NCBI GenBank assembly: GCA_001630475.1
Contig: KV419406.1
Coordinates: 484,991-548,990, forward strand
Direction of reading: 5' to 3'
Length of the DNA: 64,000 nt
From: Sistotremastrum niveocremeum HHB9708
Lineage: Eukaryota > Basidiomycota > Agaricomycetes > Sistotremastrales > Sistotremastraceae
Under the pieces are notes generated by a model that saw nothing but the letters and a program-made list of their open reading frames with translations, ran no database searches and had not been told where the DNA came from. The stretch's first letter is position 1, and each line of letters opens with the position of its first letter. Below, in pieces: positions 35,004 to 47,032 of this stretch. The position numbers were made by a program, and so were the translations under genes.

Positions 35004-37145
35004 AGCGAAAATCTTTAGTTTCAACTACGCGCATATTATGTATGATAAATCGGACTAATGGAATTGACCATGTGGGTTGTCGACAAGGGCTTGAACTCGA
35101 GTCGACATCTGTGACGTTCCATCTATTCAAAATCATCGACGACTTAGATTGTCTTCTTATCTTCAATCCGCGATTTTTCGACCGGCGTCTAATGATCTAA
35201 TCGATTACACTAAATTGGCCGCAGCAGCGTCAGGAGGGAAATTACAAGATCTTGTCTGACCATTAATAAATTCCTAGAATTAGAGTCGACGTTCGGTCAA
35301 GTCCTGTGCATGGGCCTGGGGTCGTGCTTCTAAAAGTTAGTTCGAACTCCCATTCTGAGCGGCTTCGGGGCCCAACTAGGGCAGCTGCGGAACATCGTTA
35401 ATGTTCATTTAATATAATTGGATGGTAACAGAGTGCTTGCACGAAGGCCACAACTTGAAGCGGGCAGCGATCATATCAGCGCCTGGGTTGGAGTTGTTTC
35501 ACTTGCACGAGTCGACGTCTGAGTTGGAAGCCCGACAAAACTTCTCACTTTGTCAAGACCCTGGCCCCATGCAGACAAGGCTGATCTACCCTAGTGAGCT
35601 GGAGAGCCCTGGCATCGGCTTCGCTCACTAACGTCGTGTGCATTCTCAGCCTGTTCTGGCACTGGGCGCCTTTGCGCTACCCTGGATGTTGAATTCTCTT
35701 TCGCTGAGCTCGCGTCCCCCTAACTTGAGCTTTCGTTATACAACCAGACTCTTTCTGGGCGGCTGACTCGTGTAAGCACTCAAAATAATCCTCCAGACGA
35801 TGACAATCGGCCGAACCTATCATTTGGAAGCGAATTGATGAGGTGGAGGGAGATCGCTCTGGGAAGCATCTGGCCCACTGATCACACGGAAATGACGAGA
35901 TCCTGTATCCACACTCGTGTGTATCGAAAACAGGATCTTGCTCGAAATTCGAAGGGATGGCTCATAATATAATTGCGACACCAGAGTAGGCTTTCGCTGT
36001 TGCGATCGTAGGTATCCATGTTTCAAATACCTCCAGATGGAATAGATTCTAGAGAATAGGCCTTCAGCAGGATCTAGCTGAACCCATGAAAACTTCAATT
36101 TTGACTGGCGCGTAGTCAAATCGCTAGTAGATGCGAATGCGAGTGAGGCCCTTCCAGCACGCACTGACATGTGCAAGAGGGGCCTCTCGAATGCCTCCGA
36201 CATAATGGCCATCCAAGTTCTTTCGCTGGTCCAGTCAACTTCAAGTTCCAGTCAGCCCAAGGTTTGGAGCAGATCGGCTGTAGCCTGTAGCCTGTGGACG
36301 CTCCAAAGATGGGACCAGGAAAGCGAGTGGTCTTGTCTCCCAAATGTCCGTCCATATATCTTGACATGTGCCGCATGGAAATCGATGCATGGACAGCGTC
36401 AACTGAACCCAATTGTCTCATCTAGATATCGGTAACTCAGGCCGGTTGGAGCCTCGTGTCGATTTGATCACCGAAACGTTGTTGTGACTTGATCGGCCAA
36501 TCCTTGTTAGATGAACCACTAGAAAAAATCAGTCGTTCGGATGTCCGAAATTCAATTTGAATGGTACACATTCGAATGACGACCATGAAGCTCAGCTGAT
36601 CAGATTGTGAATAAAGTGCTATAGTAGATTCCGTCAGGGGATCCAAGAGGGGATCTATAATGGAACTCAAGTATTACTAAGCAGACCCTCTTTCCGAATT
36701 CTCCGACGCCACGTGGCTCTGGCAGTGTAGCTCACAGTGAGCGGAAACGCGATCGACTCGAACCTGATTGACCTTGTTTTCGTTTCGAGCTACCGCCTGT
36801 CGAAAGATACAGGACTTCATCTGATTTAATCTCCCCTGATTCCTTGGATTGACTAGTCAGAGGTTGAGCCACAAATCCATATTCGACTGGCGCTCCTTTC
36901 GAGTTCCTGACCGGGAGCACTGGCATGGCAACATTTCAACGTCGGTTCCGGTGAAGTTGTGAGTTCAAGGTATCATGTTATCATAGCTCTCATCAGGCGC
37001 TGAAAATATCTTTTGACTTCAAGGGTCGCGTCGAGACGACGAGCTTCGCCCTATAAAAGAGAGCTTGAGATGCAACAGCAAAAGTATCAGTGTCAATCAA
37101 TCCAACGAGTCCCACAAGTCCCCCCAGCTCAATTCCATCTTCTTC
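35004..37145. other. Intergenic 2.1 kb
   Basis: Open frames on the minus strand (36926-36735, 36212-35820) read partly protein-like (VQLDPAEGLFSRIYSIW) but I could not join them by consensus splice sites into a gene. The 3' side follows copy C1 and the 5' side precedes copy C2; nothing else supported. Confidence 0.3.
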
Positions 37146-38619
37146 ATGCCATCTGCTCCGACTTCTTCTGCCCAAGCTGGTGCCGTTAATGCGCCTGACA
37201 TTCGCAATGCAGAGAATGTCCTGAAAGACACACTCAGCTCCTTTTCAAACCAAATTCCGGAATGTTACACGCTTTTCCGACAGGGTGGATTATATCTCGA
37301 CCAAGAAAAGGAATTAAAAGAATCATGGGATTCCGCTTATGAAGTATGGAAACTCTCTCAAAGCAATATTCCCTGTTCTGAATTTTATGCAGAGCTTCAA
37401 AGGCATTGGTCAAGATATCAAGACCAGCGTTGCGGATCTCTCTAGCGGTTATAATGGTATTTTAATCTTCATCAAGTATCTCCACTTGCTGATATGTCCT
37501 TCAGATATGTTTAACTTTCTAAATGTTCTGGATTCTGGGGAAATGCGAGGCAAGCACGTGTCCCGCCCTCAGATGCAAAGAATGTCGAAGGCACGATTGA
37601 CGGTTAGTTCTGGAATCTGTTCGTTTCCGAGCTCTAATGCAATCCCGCAGGTCGCCGAGAAACGGCATCAAGAAGCACAAATAGTGTGGAAGCAATTTCA
37701 GACTCTTTTGGACTCCACCACCACCTTCCTTGGTGCTGTTGATCATAAAACTCAAGCTGAGCGTCAGATGATGTCACAGAAGTTGCAACAGTTCAAGCAA
37801 CAAATGCGTAAAAGGCAAGGAGAGATTCGAAAGTCAGTTTTGTTTCCTTGCTTTGGAGCTGTTACTCATACCTTGCTCTGTAGGCGCACGGCGATGGTCA
37901 GAATTCTCACTTTCAGTATAGCTTCAGCGGCCTAATAGCAAATCCAGGCCATAGGTTCATCCGCCCTGATAGGAATTTGCATCGCTCTCGCTGTCATTGA
38001 ACCAAACGGAGTTGGTGGCCTTGTTCTGGCGGTTCGTGTCATGCACTTCAGCCGCCCAGTTAGCTAACCTGCCCCAAGGTGATAAACCCCCTGTTTAAAA
38101 CGGTTGACAATTCGATTCTATCTCCGCTTAAGCGTCAGTAACTCCATTCGATGGATTTATTGGTCTCACATTGTTTGGCAGGTGACATCTTGGAGTTCAA
38201 GACTCTTCGAGACGAAGAAAAGAAGATCAAGCGTCGTCTTCAGGGTCTCAGCAAAAGTCCTTTCCACAAGATTTTGTGCTACCTTCACGAGCTAATGGAG
38301 GGAATTCTGCTCCTTGAGTCATTGTTCTCATCATACGTTGAACAATGGGCTGAAGTCGATCGTTGGGTCGCCAGTAACTATGTTTGTCCTTCATCTCTCT
38401 CTTTATTGGCTTGAAAAGATCTCACCTCGTTCACCAGGACTACGTCGATGAAGAAAAGGAAGATGCTGAATTTGTAAGAACGTCGCATTCGTTATTTCCG
38501 ATGACTGAATATGGACCATCCAGCATTCGCTTCCTATTCACAAGTTCAAGATCAACGAAACACATATTTTTTCATTCATTGTCCAACCGCTCGATACGCT
38601 CTCTAGCCAGATTAATTAG
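37146..38619 (+). CDS. Helical protein of the 64-nt-exon family, copy C2, with hydrophobic hairpin
   Basis: Exon 1 37146-37343 (66 codons, phase 0), exon 2 37393-37456 (64 nt, phase 1) reading SFKGIGQDIKTSVADLSSGY, then DMFNFLNVLDSGEMRGKHV, which matches LNSGEMNGKHV of copy C1. The helical exon has FQTLLDSTTTFLGAV and a Gln/Lys-rich coiled coil. Small exons then make the hairpin AIGSSALIGICIALAVIEP, GVGGLVLA and VINPLFKTV, followed by the basic helix TLRDEEKKIKRRLQGL, VDRWVASNY and a last exon IFSFIVQPLDTLSSQIN. Exon borders follow copy C1 throughout. Start is the first ATG; the frame upstream opens only with TTG. Function unknown. Confidence 0.65.
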
Positions 38620-40082
38620 ACATAATTATGTGCAATCAACGAGACCCTCGCGCGTCCCGAGTGACCTGCTTCCAAGTTCCGAGTAGCAAGATATATCTCT
38701 AATAATCAGAGTCTTAGATTTCTATCCCTGTATTATATTGTCGCTCTATACATTATACTCTGTTAACCATCTACTTTGTTGAGAATCGTCGCTTTTCAAC
38801 CAACAAAGTACCACGACCGAAAGCATGAATTGAGTCATCCACAATCAATAAGAGTCTCCGATCTTCCTGCCAATGCCAGCTTCAATGCCTACATCGATAT
38901 CGATGCTTCAGCTCCCAGGGCCCTGTCTGCATTTTCAAGCTAACGAAGCTATCTATCGACATTCCGAATGCCCCAGCCACCAAGTCTTCCACCCAAGTGA
39001 AGCATGCGCAATATACACAACACACGCGTCCCCGATGCTGGACTCACCATTCACAGAGTCACTATACCGGCGGCTGATGATGTGTGATACTCGCCTCACC
39101 ATGGTCAGAAAATCTACCCCTGGATGTCTCGCTGTGTCCGGAATGGCTACTATTGTCTTATATTGGACGAGAGCGTCTTCAAGTTAGCGTCGACTGTCTC
39201 GTACATGAGGTATGTCTAAGTTGATCGCTTCACGCCTCTCTCCCACCAATATTCACATTTAAGCAATCCGAAAGGTCGGCTCGTGCGCAGCTGGGTAACT
39301 ACAATCGCTAGTTGAATGACTGCTGTATTGGAACTGTACCCAGGAAGCCTTGCCGAACGATAATCTTAGCCCTCACGTACTTCGAGACAGGTGAAACACA
39401 TCAGTGCATCCGTCAAGGGTTCAGCAACTGTCTCTCTCCAGCATCTTTCCCCGGCGTTAGAACCTTTACCATATAGGACACCATCTTTCGTGGTCCCTCG
39501 TCTAAACGAAATCATGTCGATCACGGCGTCTTAATCAATATCCGGACAGTTTCAGGCTAATCTCAGCCTATCGAACTTGATCGTGCGAGGCCGATGTCTA
39601 ATCAGCTGCCAGCCTTGTTCGAAAAGTGCATGTCTTGATTGCTCCGGTCTCTTAAATGCTCCAAGAGGTGTCCATCCCGACTTCCCGCCTAGGACCCGAA
39701 CTCGTCTCCTGGGTTTCGAGTCAGTGGCTCCATACTTCTGTACATGTCTGTATATGCGCTCTGAAGTTGAACTACTTCCCAATCCTTCACACCATTTGAG
39801 GCTATGGAATATCACTGAGGTGTCCGGTCACTTATTCAATACGCGCTTGAGACTTGGACTCCCACCTTGATTTTCGTTGATGTCCGGATATATTTTGAAG
39901 ACCTTACCTCCTTGTTCGAGAGGTATAAAGGCTGCACCAGCTTCTCGATCTCTGCTACTCGACAGAATAAAATGCCTCACCGAATTGCTCATGCATCTCA
40001 TCCAAGATTTCGACCTTCTTTGCCACCGTACGCATGCATCGTTCATACTTTTACGTCTGATTGATATCATTGCAACAGTCAT
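38620..40082. other. Intergenic 1.5 kb
   Basis: Nothing supportable. Open frames at 38873-39187, 39552-39870 and 39828-40121 occur on both strands without splice-consistent partners. Confidence 0.35.
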
Positions 40083-41584
40083 ATGTGGAACAACGACAAT
40101 GCAATATTCGACGGATTCCAATATGATGACAGCCTACGAGCTGATCTCCTCAGCTTCGTAGCCTCATCTGACGAACAAATCTCTTTCTGTCATCGTCAAT
40201 TCAGAATGGTGGATCTACACCTCGAGACGATTCCACCTCTCCGCGGTGGCATCTCGCTCAGGGAGGAATGGGCTGCCTACTATCGAGTGAGTCTCCGAAT
40301 GCAAATTAAATTGCGAAGCACCTGTCGTGACCGTATGTCTTTAGCTTTTCCAGGAGGTTGTTATCAAGAAAAAGATTAGCGCAGCCGATTTGGCCAATGG
40401 TTATCAACGTACGCGTCCCACCGAATTGTGGAGTTCCTTGTCTAATCATCTCTCCCTTTTACTGTCCAGAATTATCCGAGATCATATTGCCATCTATCAC
40501 GACCATGACTCATCGTGGTCGACCTTTGACACCTGAGCGCGTCCTGGCTTTGATTGAGAGCCACCTAACGGTACTTATTCCAGAAGGATATTCTCTACGT
40601 GCTAACGTGACTACGGATAGCTTGCACGCCGGCGACATCATGAGTGTGAAGAACTGATGCTGCGGTACAGCCAGCTCCTGGATGGTATCGAGGATTTCGT
40701 CGTCAGGGTCGGCGCCGAAATCAGTCACGAGCAGGCTACACTCGTGAACACTTTGGCCATGCTGAGGCAAGATTGGCAATTTATCAACGAAGACATCGGA
40801 CTGTACGTGTGTATCTATTGCGATAGAAGCTACGCTGACTATTATCACACGTATTCAGAACGACTTCCCAAGTACGCCATTGATGAAGCTTCTTGGTCTC
40901 GATGGTCTGACGAGTTCGCTAGCATGTGGCTTCGCACGCTGTGGCCGGGATCTGTGTCCCGCTAATGGTATATGCTACGCCTCATGGTACTTCGTCCGTA
41001 CGTCAATCTGATACTCTTCCTTGGACGCTCGCTGATCCATGGCTGTAGAGGGTCGTCTCACATTTCAGCTCAATGTGTAGTCACGCACTCCCTGACCTGA
41101 AAAGTACGACCAAACGCTCGCCATCGTCCCACTTGTTAATATATGACGATGCAGATAAATTGGCTATTTTCAAGAAGAAACGAGAAGACGAAAGAAAAGT
41201 CAAGCGACGCCTGGATGCACTCCAACATGGATCTGCAAGCAGGGCGCACATTGCAGTATTCCAAACAATGACCATGTTTTCGTTTGCTAGAGAAATCTGG
41301 AAGCATTATATTGGACAACTCAGTGAACTCCGAGATTGGGTCCAACTCACTTCGGTAAATCCCGTCTTCAATATCTGAGCTCACAACCCTTCTGACCGGA
41401 TCCCTTAGTGTCAGTTTTCATCCGAAACAGTATGTGATATCACCAAATATTACCGATCCGAGACCTCACTCTACTTGGTCAGCCGCTTCCTCCTCTCTTG
41501 CAGAGGTATTCAATGACCCGGGTTTGTCCATTCGACTTCTTGGTCCATGCATTTGAGCGTTATGCACGTGGATCGTCACCATAG
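40083..41584 (+). CDS. Helical protein of the 64-nt-exon family, copy C3, hairpin degenerate
   Basis: Exon 1 40083-40286 (68 codons, phase 0), exon 2 40354-40408 (55 nt, phase 1: the 64-nt exon minus three codons, KKKISAADLANGYQ), then IILPSITTMTHRGRPLTPE and a helical exon LARRRHHECEELMLRYSQLL. The region where C1 and C2 have their hydrophobic hairpin reads LLGLDGLTSSLACGFARCG here, much more polar and Cys-containing, so membrane insertion is doubtful. The basic helix is conserved (FKKKREDERKVKRRLDAL), as are DWVQLTS and the last exon RVCPFDFLVHAFERYARG. Splicing around 40800-41100 is the least certain part. Possibly a diverged or decaying copy. Confidence 0.55.
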
Positions 41585-42493
41585 GGGCAGCAGGATGCTT
41601 CTCGCAATTTATGTGTCAAACCGTATAACACCGCGGACCCCCGTTCTCTCGAGGGGCTTGCTTCTGAGAACTGATATATCTATCTATGCTATCATATTCT
41701 AACGTCTTTAATTTTATTGTAACTTCAACTATCTACACTATGTAGCAGCATCTGACGATTTGATCTGAAATGATCTCGCGTGCGCAGATGGTCTGATCGG
41801 ATGTTTCGGCTTTCGGATGTTCCGCTCGTCCTACGTTTCACAACGAGTCTTGCGCCTGCAACGGCTTTTCTACACTTAGAACATGAGCTGCTTATTTCAG
41901 TCTCGTCATTTGGTGCTGGAGAGACGTTCGAACTTCAAATTACTGTTGGTGGAGGTTGATTAAATGATTCGTACAGCTACGCCTCTTGTCGGTGGCTGGG
42001 CAACTCAAAGGCAGTCGGTATTCACCCTATATCACGTCCGCTTCATTCTAAGACTTACTTTCATGTAGCCTCTATATCGATCAATCCGCTTTTCATGTCT
42101 CGGCGTTGTCGCCGCCGCGATGCCGCAGTGGGACATAGAGGGGCCAGCACCGCATCTCCACAGACTCCCAACGAAGCAGATCGACATTCCGCAGAAGCTC
42201 GTATGCAGCAGCATTCAATAATACGCAAAGAGGTAAATATTACCGTCTGCATATTTGAGCCATCTTCTCCTCGATACGTGTCATCGGCCCGACTGGTCTT
42301 CGATCAGCGCGAGAATCTCCCCAGCGTAGCATGACCTGTGCATTCTGCGATTGAGCTCAAAGGATAGGTCCCATCAGCGGATATGTTTCTCCGCATGTGA
42401 CTTCGGAAGTCATGCTACTGTGACCCGCACTCCTTAAAGACCCAGCTATGGGTCCTGCGTCTCTCCCTCCCCATCCCCTCCTTACGGTCCATC
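41585..42493. other. Spacer upstream of the pheromone receptor
   Basis: An Arg-rich open frame begins at ATG 42095 (MSRRCRRRDAAVG) and could be a short gene with an intron near 42230-42322, but composition is low complexity and I cannot support it. I looked here for a small CaaX-ending pheromone precursor and did not find one by eye. Confidence 0.25.
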
Positions 42494-43674
42494 ATGTCAT
42501 GGTCAAAATACGATGAATCGTACTTCCTATTCTCCTGCATCGCTATGATGCTAGCCCTCGCTCCCCTGCCTTGGAACTTCCGCTCATGGAACGTCGGGAT
42601 CCCCTGCATAGGCGTTTATACGGCGATGAGCTGTCTAATCAACATTGTCAACCACATTGTTTGGGCGAACAATGACTACGACTCTTTTCCCGTTTGGTGC
42701 GATATCAGTGAGTTTGCGCAGCTCAGCTCCGCCGCTTTGGACTCATATTCCACTAGCCAGCAAACTGTTAGTTGGGCTACCAATCGGTCTCTCAGCAGCT
42801 GCCCTTTGTGTGGCTCGGCGTCTATATATCTGTCTAGGCCCTTCCCGTTCGCCTCTCAAAGCACAGGTACAGATTACGTTTGATATTCGCGTCCCAGAGT
42901 GCTTACTTGCAGTAGATGCGAAAGGCCTTCCACTTCGACTTCTTCTTCGCAGTCGGTGTTCCTCTCTTCGTCACCGGACCTTTATGTACGTCAGGTCGTC
43001 GGAATCTCATATTGTGTCTCATATCTGTTTTTAGATACTTTGGTTCGTGGATGGCGATATGAAATCGTGTTCGATCGAGGATGTCTTCCAGCACCCCATG
43101 AAGATCTTGGATCCCACCTACTGATTCACGGCTGGCCGGTCCTCTTGGGCACGACGGCTCTTGTTTACGGAGGTATGTAATATAAATTCTCTGAGCAGAA
43201 AGAGGCTCATTTCTAACAGGACTTGCACTTCGTGCTTTTGTCACTTACGACGAAGACATAGAGAATATTGCCGCTCCCAATGTTCCCGCTCTAGACCGCA
43301 GCCATGTCATTGGTCTCGTTGGTCTTGCCACTGCCACTGCCGTCCTTGGCATGCCTCCAGCCGTCTGTCGAATCTTCATGGACATGTCCAGCGGCGATGT
43401 CATCCGATGGATCCCATGGGACTACGAGCGCATATATCAGCCCGTCGTCCTTTTCACTTTCACGTATGTCTCCTTCATTCTAAGACTTCCTGACATTGCC
43501 TAACATGATCCTAGCGAAACCAAGGAGTTGCACGCTATCAACGGTTTATTCTCATGGATTCCGAACATTATCGGCCTCGTCTATTTCCTCTCCCTCAGCT
43601 TAGTGCAAGAAGATCAGCCAGAACACCCCCCTACTCCGCCGACGATTGAGGAGAAAGCTATGCATCAAGCTTGA
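42494..43674 (+). CDS. STE3-type pheromone receptor (GPCR)
   Basis: Class of fungal mating-factor receptor that senses lipopeptide pheromone at the plasma membrane. Six exons: 42494-42707, 42757-42866, 42916-42985, 43035-43172, 43220-43463, 43515-43674; 311 residues. Hallmarks: MMLALAPLPWNFRSWN in the first loop region, IVNHIVWANNDYDSFPVWCDI, LVGLPIGLSAAALCVARRLY, the tract FHFDFFFAVGVPLFVTGPLY into VRGWRYEIVFDRGCLP, and HGWPVLLGTTALVYG. Seven hydrophobic segments can be counted. The C-terminal tail is short (about 25 residues, VQEDQPEHPPTPPTIEEK); STE3 receptors often have longer tails, so signalling ability is uncertain. Whether it is a mating-type receptor or a non-mating STE3-like paralogue cannot be told from sequence alone. 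Confidence 0.85.
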
Positions 43675-43918
43675 AAGGGGCCTCCGATCCTCCTCAGCCG
43701 CCCCCTCGGGGCACCTGAACATATTTTACATCCAAAATAGAAGCCACCGCAGCCACCTTGGCGATCGGTCGGAAATAATACTTCCTTTTATAGAAGAGCC
43801 CGGCTTCGGGGGCTCCTTGGACATTTCGATCACGAAGAAGTCAAAACCCTGTATTTTTTATTTGTACATGTCTACTTTATTCTACCATTTCATTGCATTT
43901 TCGCTCCACAATCATGTT

Positions 43919-45029
43919 TTAATATGTAGATGGGAACAGACCCAATCTTCCTCCATCTATTACATACACATTTCCTGAAACATACGCACTGGCCCGGCTC
44001 GCAATGTACAAGATCAAGCCAGCGATGTCGTCAGGCTTTCCAGTCCGGCGCAGAGGCACGAGGGCTGCTGGAAGCTCTTCAGGGAAATTCATATCGGCGG
44101 TCATCTCGGAGGGAAAGATCCCTGGAGCGATGATGTTGGTGCGAATGTCGTACTGTTTCAGATGGTCAATATACGTGGAACATGAGAGCGAAAGGCGGGG
44201 TTGAAAACGTACGTCCGAGAGCATTCCGGCAAGGATTTTCCCAACTTGAGTAACTGCAGCCTTTGATGCCGCATATGCGGTGCTCATGGGCGCCTTATCT
44301 CTAAGACAAATGTCATCTTTATGAGAAGCCGTGATATAACGAAGAGCACATGCCTTCTGAAGCCTCCAATGCTCGATACAGTCACGACCTGACTCGTCGC
44401 GCCTTCCAAAGCGTTACCAGGCTTGTTGCCCGCATCTAGTAATCCCAAAAATGCCACAGTAGTGAACCAGAGTCCCGTCACGTTGACGTGAAAGACTTGA
44501 GTGAATTGTTCGGCCGTTCCGTTGTTCCAGAGGAATTCTTGCAGCTCTTCGATCGATTTGCCGGAGCCTGCAGTGGCTTTTGGGATGTTCTTGTAGTCCG
44601 GACCCATGATTCCAGAGTTGTTGATGAGCAAGTTGATATAGCCAGATTTCTCCTTGATGGTCGAGACTACGCGCTGAAGATCTTCTTTCGAGGTTACGTC
44701 GCCTTGGATGGGAATGATCTTTCCTTTCGTCTAGTGTTCAACATTTAGATAATCAACCCGATAAAGAAAAACTGGAATTCATACCGCATGATCCTTTGCG
44801 GCTTTCTCTAAAACTTCCAAACGTCGCCCGATGATGTACACCGTGGCACCATTGCTCTCCAGTGCCTTCGTCATCATCAACCCAATTCCTGTTGAATAGT
44901 GATAGGCCCATGTTCTTGAAGATGCAGTACCACAGAGCAGGATATCGAACCTGTTCCTCCACCAGTGACGACAGCCACAAGACCTTCGACGTTGAACAGA
45001 GAAGCAGGAGACGTATTCAGCGCAGCCAT
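43919..45029 (-). CDS. Short-chain dehydrogenase/reductase (SDR)
   Basis: NAD(P)-dependent oxidoreductase of the classical SDR family, about 290 residues. Rossmann glycine motif TGGGTGIG forms across the first splice. Then GDVTSKEDL, NNSGIMG (the NNAG motif with Ser), VTVSSIGG with the catalytic Ser, YAASKAAV with the catalytic Tyr and Lys, IAPGIFPSEMT and a C-terminal VIDGG. Four introns; the third uses a GC donor (GCATGT, 44353-44348), because only that junction keeps the frame into DKAPMSTAYAASK. Start ATG at 45029. Substrate unknown. Convergent with the STE3-like gene, ends 245 bp apart. Confidence 0.88.
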
Positions 45030-47032
45030 TTTAATCAGTATGTTGACCTGGAAAAGTAAGACGCCAACTCCGGCCTTAGCAGTACTTATAGGCAAGAATA
45101 ATCGATGACGGAGTCCCTTCGGGAATGTAGGCCTGGCTAAGTGTTCGCCCGCGGAATCAAATCGACTTTCAAACTCAGCTTGCACTCTTTCGTCCAGTTA
45201 CATTTCTTGGAACGCTTTCTTGAGCTGAAACTGAGCCTTGTGATGTCCCTATTGATGGTCCTCGTCTCAGGGTCTCAACTGTCAATAGTGCTCCACGATA
45301 TGATGTCTAGTGTCCTGGGTGAAGACTCGAATGTGCTTCAAATTTCTACGCAGGCTACTGGTCACGAAGAAAACATTCAAGCATGCTCTGGACTTCCGGT
45401 ACGGAGCTCTGGTTGAATCTCAGACTGTCATATATGTCATTGTCCATCTCACATTGCTCAAAATTATCCTCGTACATGATGGTACATTCCCCAAGTCAGT
45501 GAGTGACACGGTCTTCATTCAGTGATAAATCGGAAGTTTATGCTGCGCGATTGCAGGGAAAAAACACATATCACCTACTGGGGTCTACTCTGTTCGTCCT
45601 CTTCACGCAAGAGGAATCTCGCGGATCATTCAAGACTATACGAGATTTTCTGATTTAATGCGTGGTCGCCTGTAAGCGCTTACATTTAGCACCTCGAGCC
45701 TGAGCGTTGGGTACAAGCGCCCGGATCCTTTCCCTTCAAGCAGTTGAGCTGGCGTTGAGACGGTACTCAAGATTCACTGACGAATGCTGATCAACCAGCA
45801 ATTGTAACAAATCTATCTGACTAATTGTATCTTTCGTCGGGCGACACTTGTGTAAAACTACGCGAGCTGGACGTCGCGAATCACGATATTGTGCCAGGTT
45901 CAGTTTCAAGGCAGTGCAACCCCCGAGCTGGGGCCGATGCACAATGAAGCCAGAACGGCATATTCGCCTTGTTCCAAGCTCTGAACCGGACTCAATGGAA
46001 ACCGAAGATATACGTGGCTTAAATTATGAGCTCCACGCGGCATGTTCGGGTCCCACCTTTAGATCTAGAGCTGTGAACCTTCATTCTAATCCTGGCTGAT
46101 CACGAGCGTCTCATCAATGAATGAACCAGTCCTACCATGCCATAATAACTCCAACTTTCCCCGGCGTCCTCAATCCGGCTCCCGTCCACTCGGAATCTGC
46201 TCGTCGTTCAGCGCTAGGTCTGCACAGTCACTAGCAAAAGAGATCGATGCCAGAAAAATACTACGTGGGACTGATCTATAACTTGTATTTGAAATCCCTG
46301 CCTCTCTTGCCGTCTTGAAACCGCCGGCGTCGGCCGTGAAACAAGCACATCGATTGAGGCATAGTCTGAAGCCTTGATGTAAGGGAGCTGCTTACTCAGA
46401 TAACTCTGTCGCGATGGCGATGCCTCACAGATAAGGGCGTGGTCTTGTCCTCAATGAAGCCCCGGTTCAACATTCACTACGAGCATCTCAGGAATCTCCA
46501 CGTTATGCAGCTTGGCACCTCCTCCAGATCTGCTGCAACGTCCAGCCTGTGCGTGGCTCGAGTACAGCGTGTCTTGGCCCTGGTCTCAAGCCTCCACGGT
46601 ATCGTGAAATGCGATAGAACTTGTCCGAGATTGAGGAGTCGAATACTACTTGCCAGGTTAGATTCTTCCCGCATGACGTCGCCTGATCAGCGGTCACACC
46701 CCGGCGTGAGCCCCGTAATCTTCGGGCCTCATCCTAATGCCGACCGTGCCTCAAAGGGCTCATGCTCCAGTTCAGGCTGCAAAAGGACCTCCACGGCCGA
46801 ATCTTGTTCCTGCGCCTTTCCATGTATGATAGAAAGGAGCTTTCACAGCATTGGCAGAGCCTCTTCCTCGAGCGACGTGGACTACTTTGCGAGGCCATCA
46901 ATATTTTGATTGTAAATTTGGTAATGCCATCGTGTATAATGCATTCAATCGTTACAAAAATAGAAATCTGACGATGACACGGAGCCAATCAAATACTATC
47001 AGTACAATCAGTTCGAGTTATGTGTCCAAATC
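45030..47032. other. Intergenic 2 kb
   Basis: No supportable gene. A 156-codon plus frame at 46439-46909 is Ser/Arg/Cys rich and overlaps protein-like minus frames; neither shows splice sites or a recognisable domain. Confidence 0.3.

Noticed and set aside
42095-42334. Arg-rich short frame upstream of the STE3-like gene as a pheromone precursor
   Set aside because: None of the possible ends gives a C-terminal CaaX motif and the composition is unlike known precursors.
46439-46909. 156-codon plus-strand open frame
   Set aside because: Low-complexity Ser/Arg/Cys, equally long frames on the other strand, no splice signals or domain.
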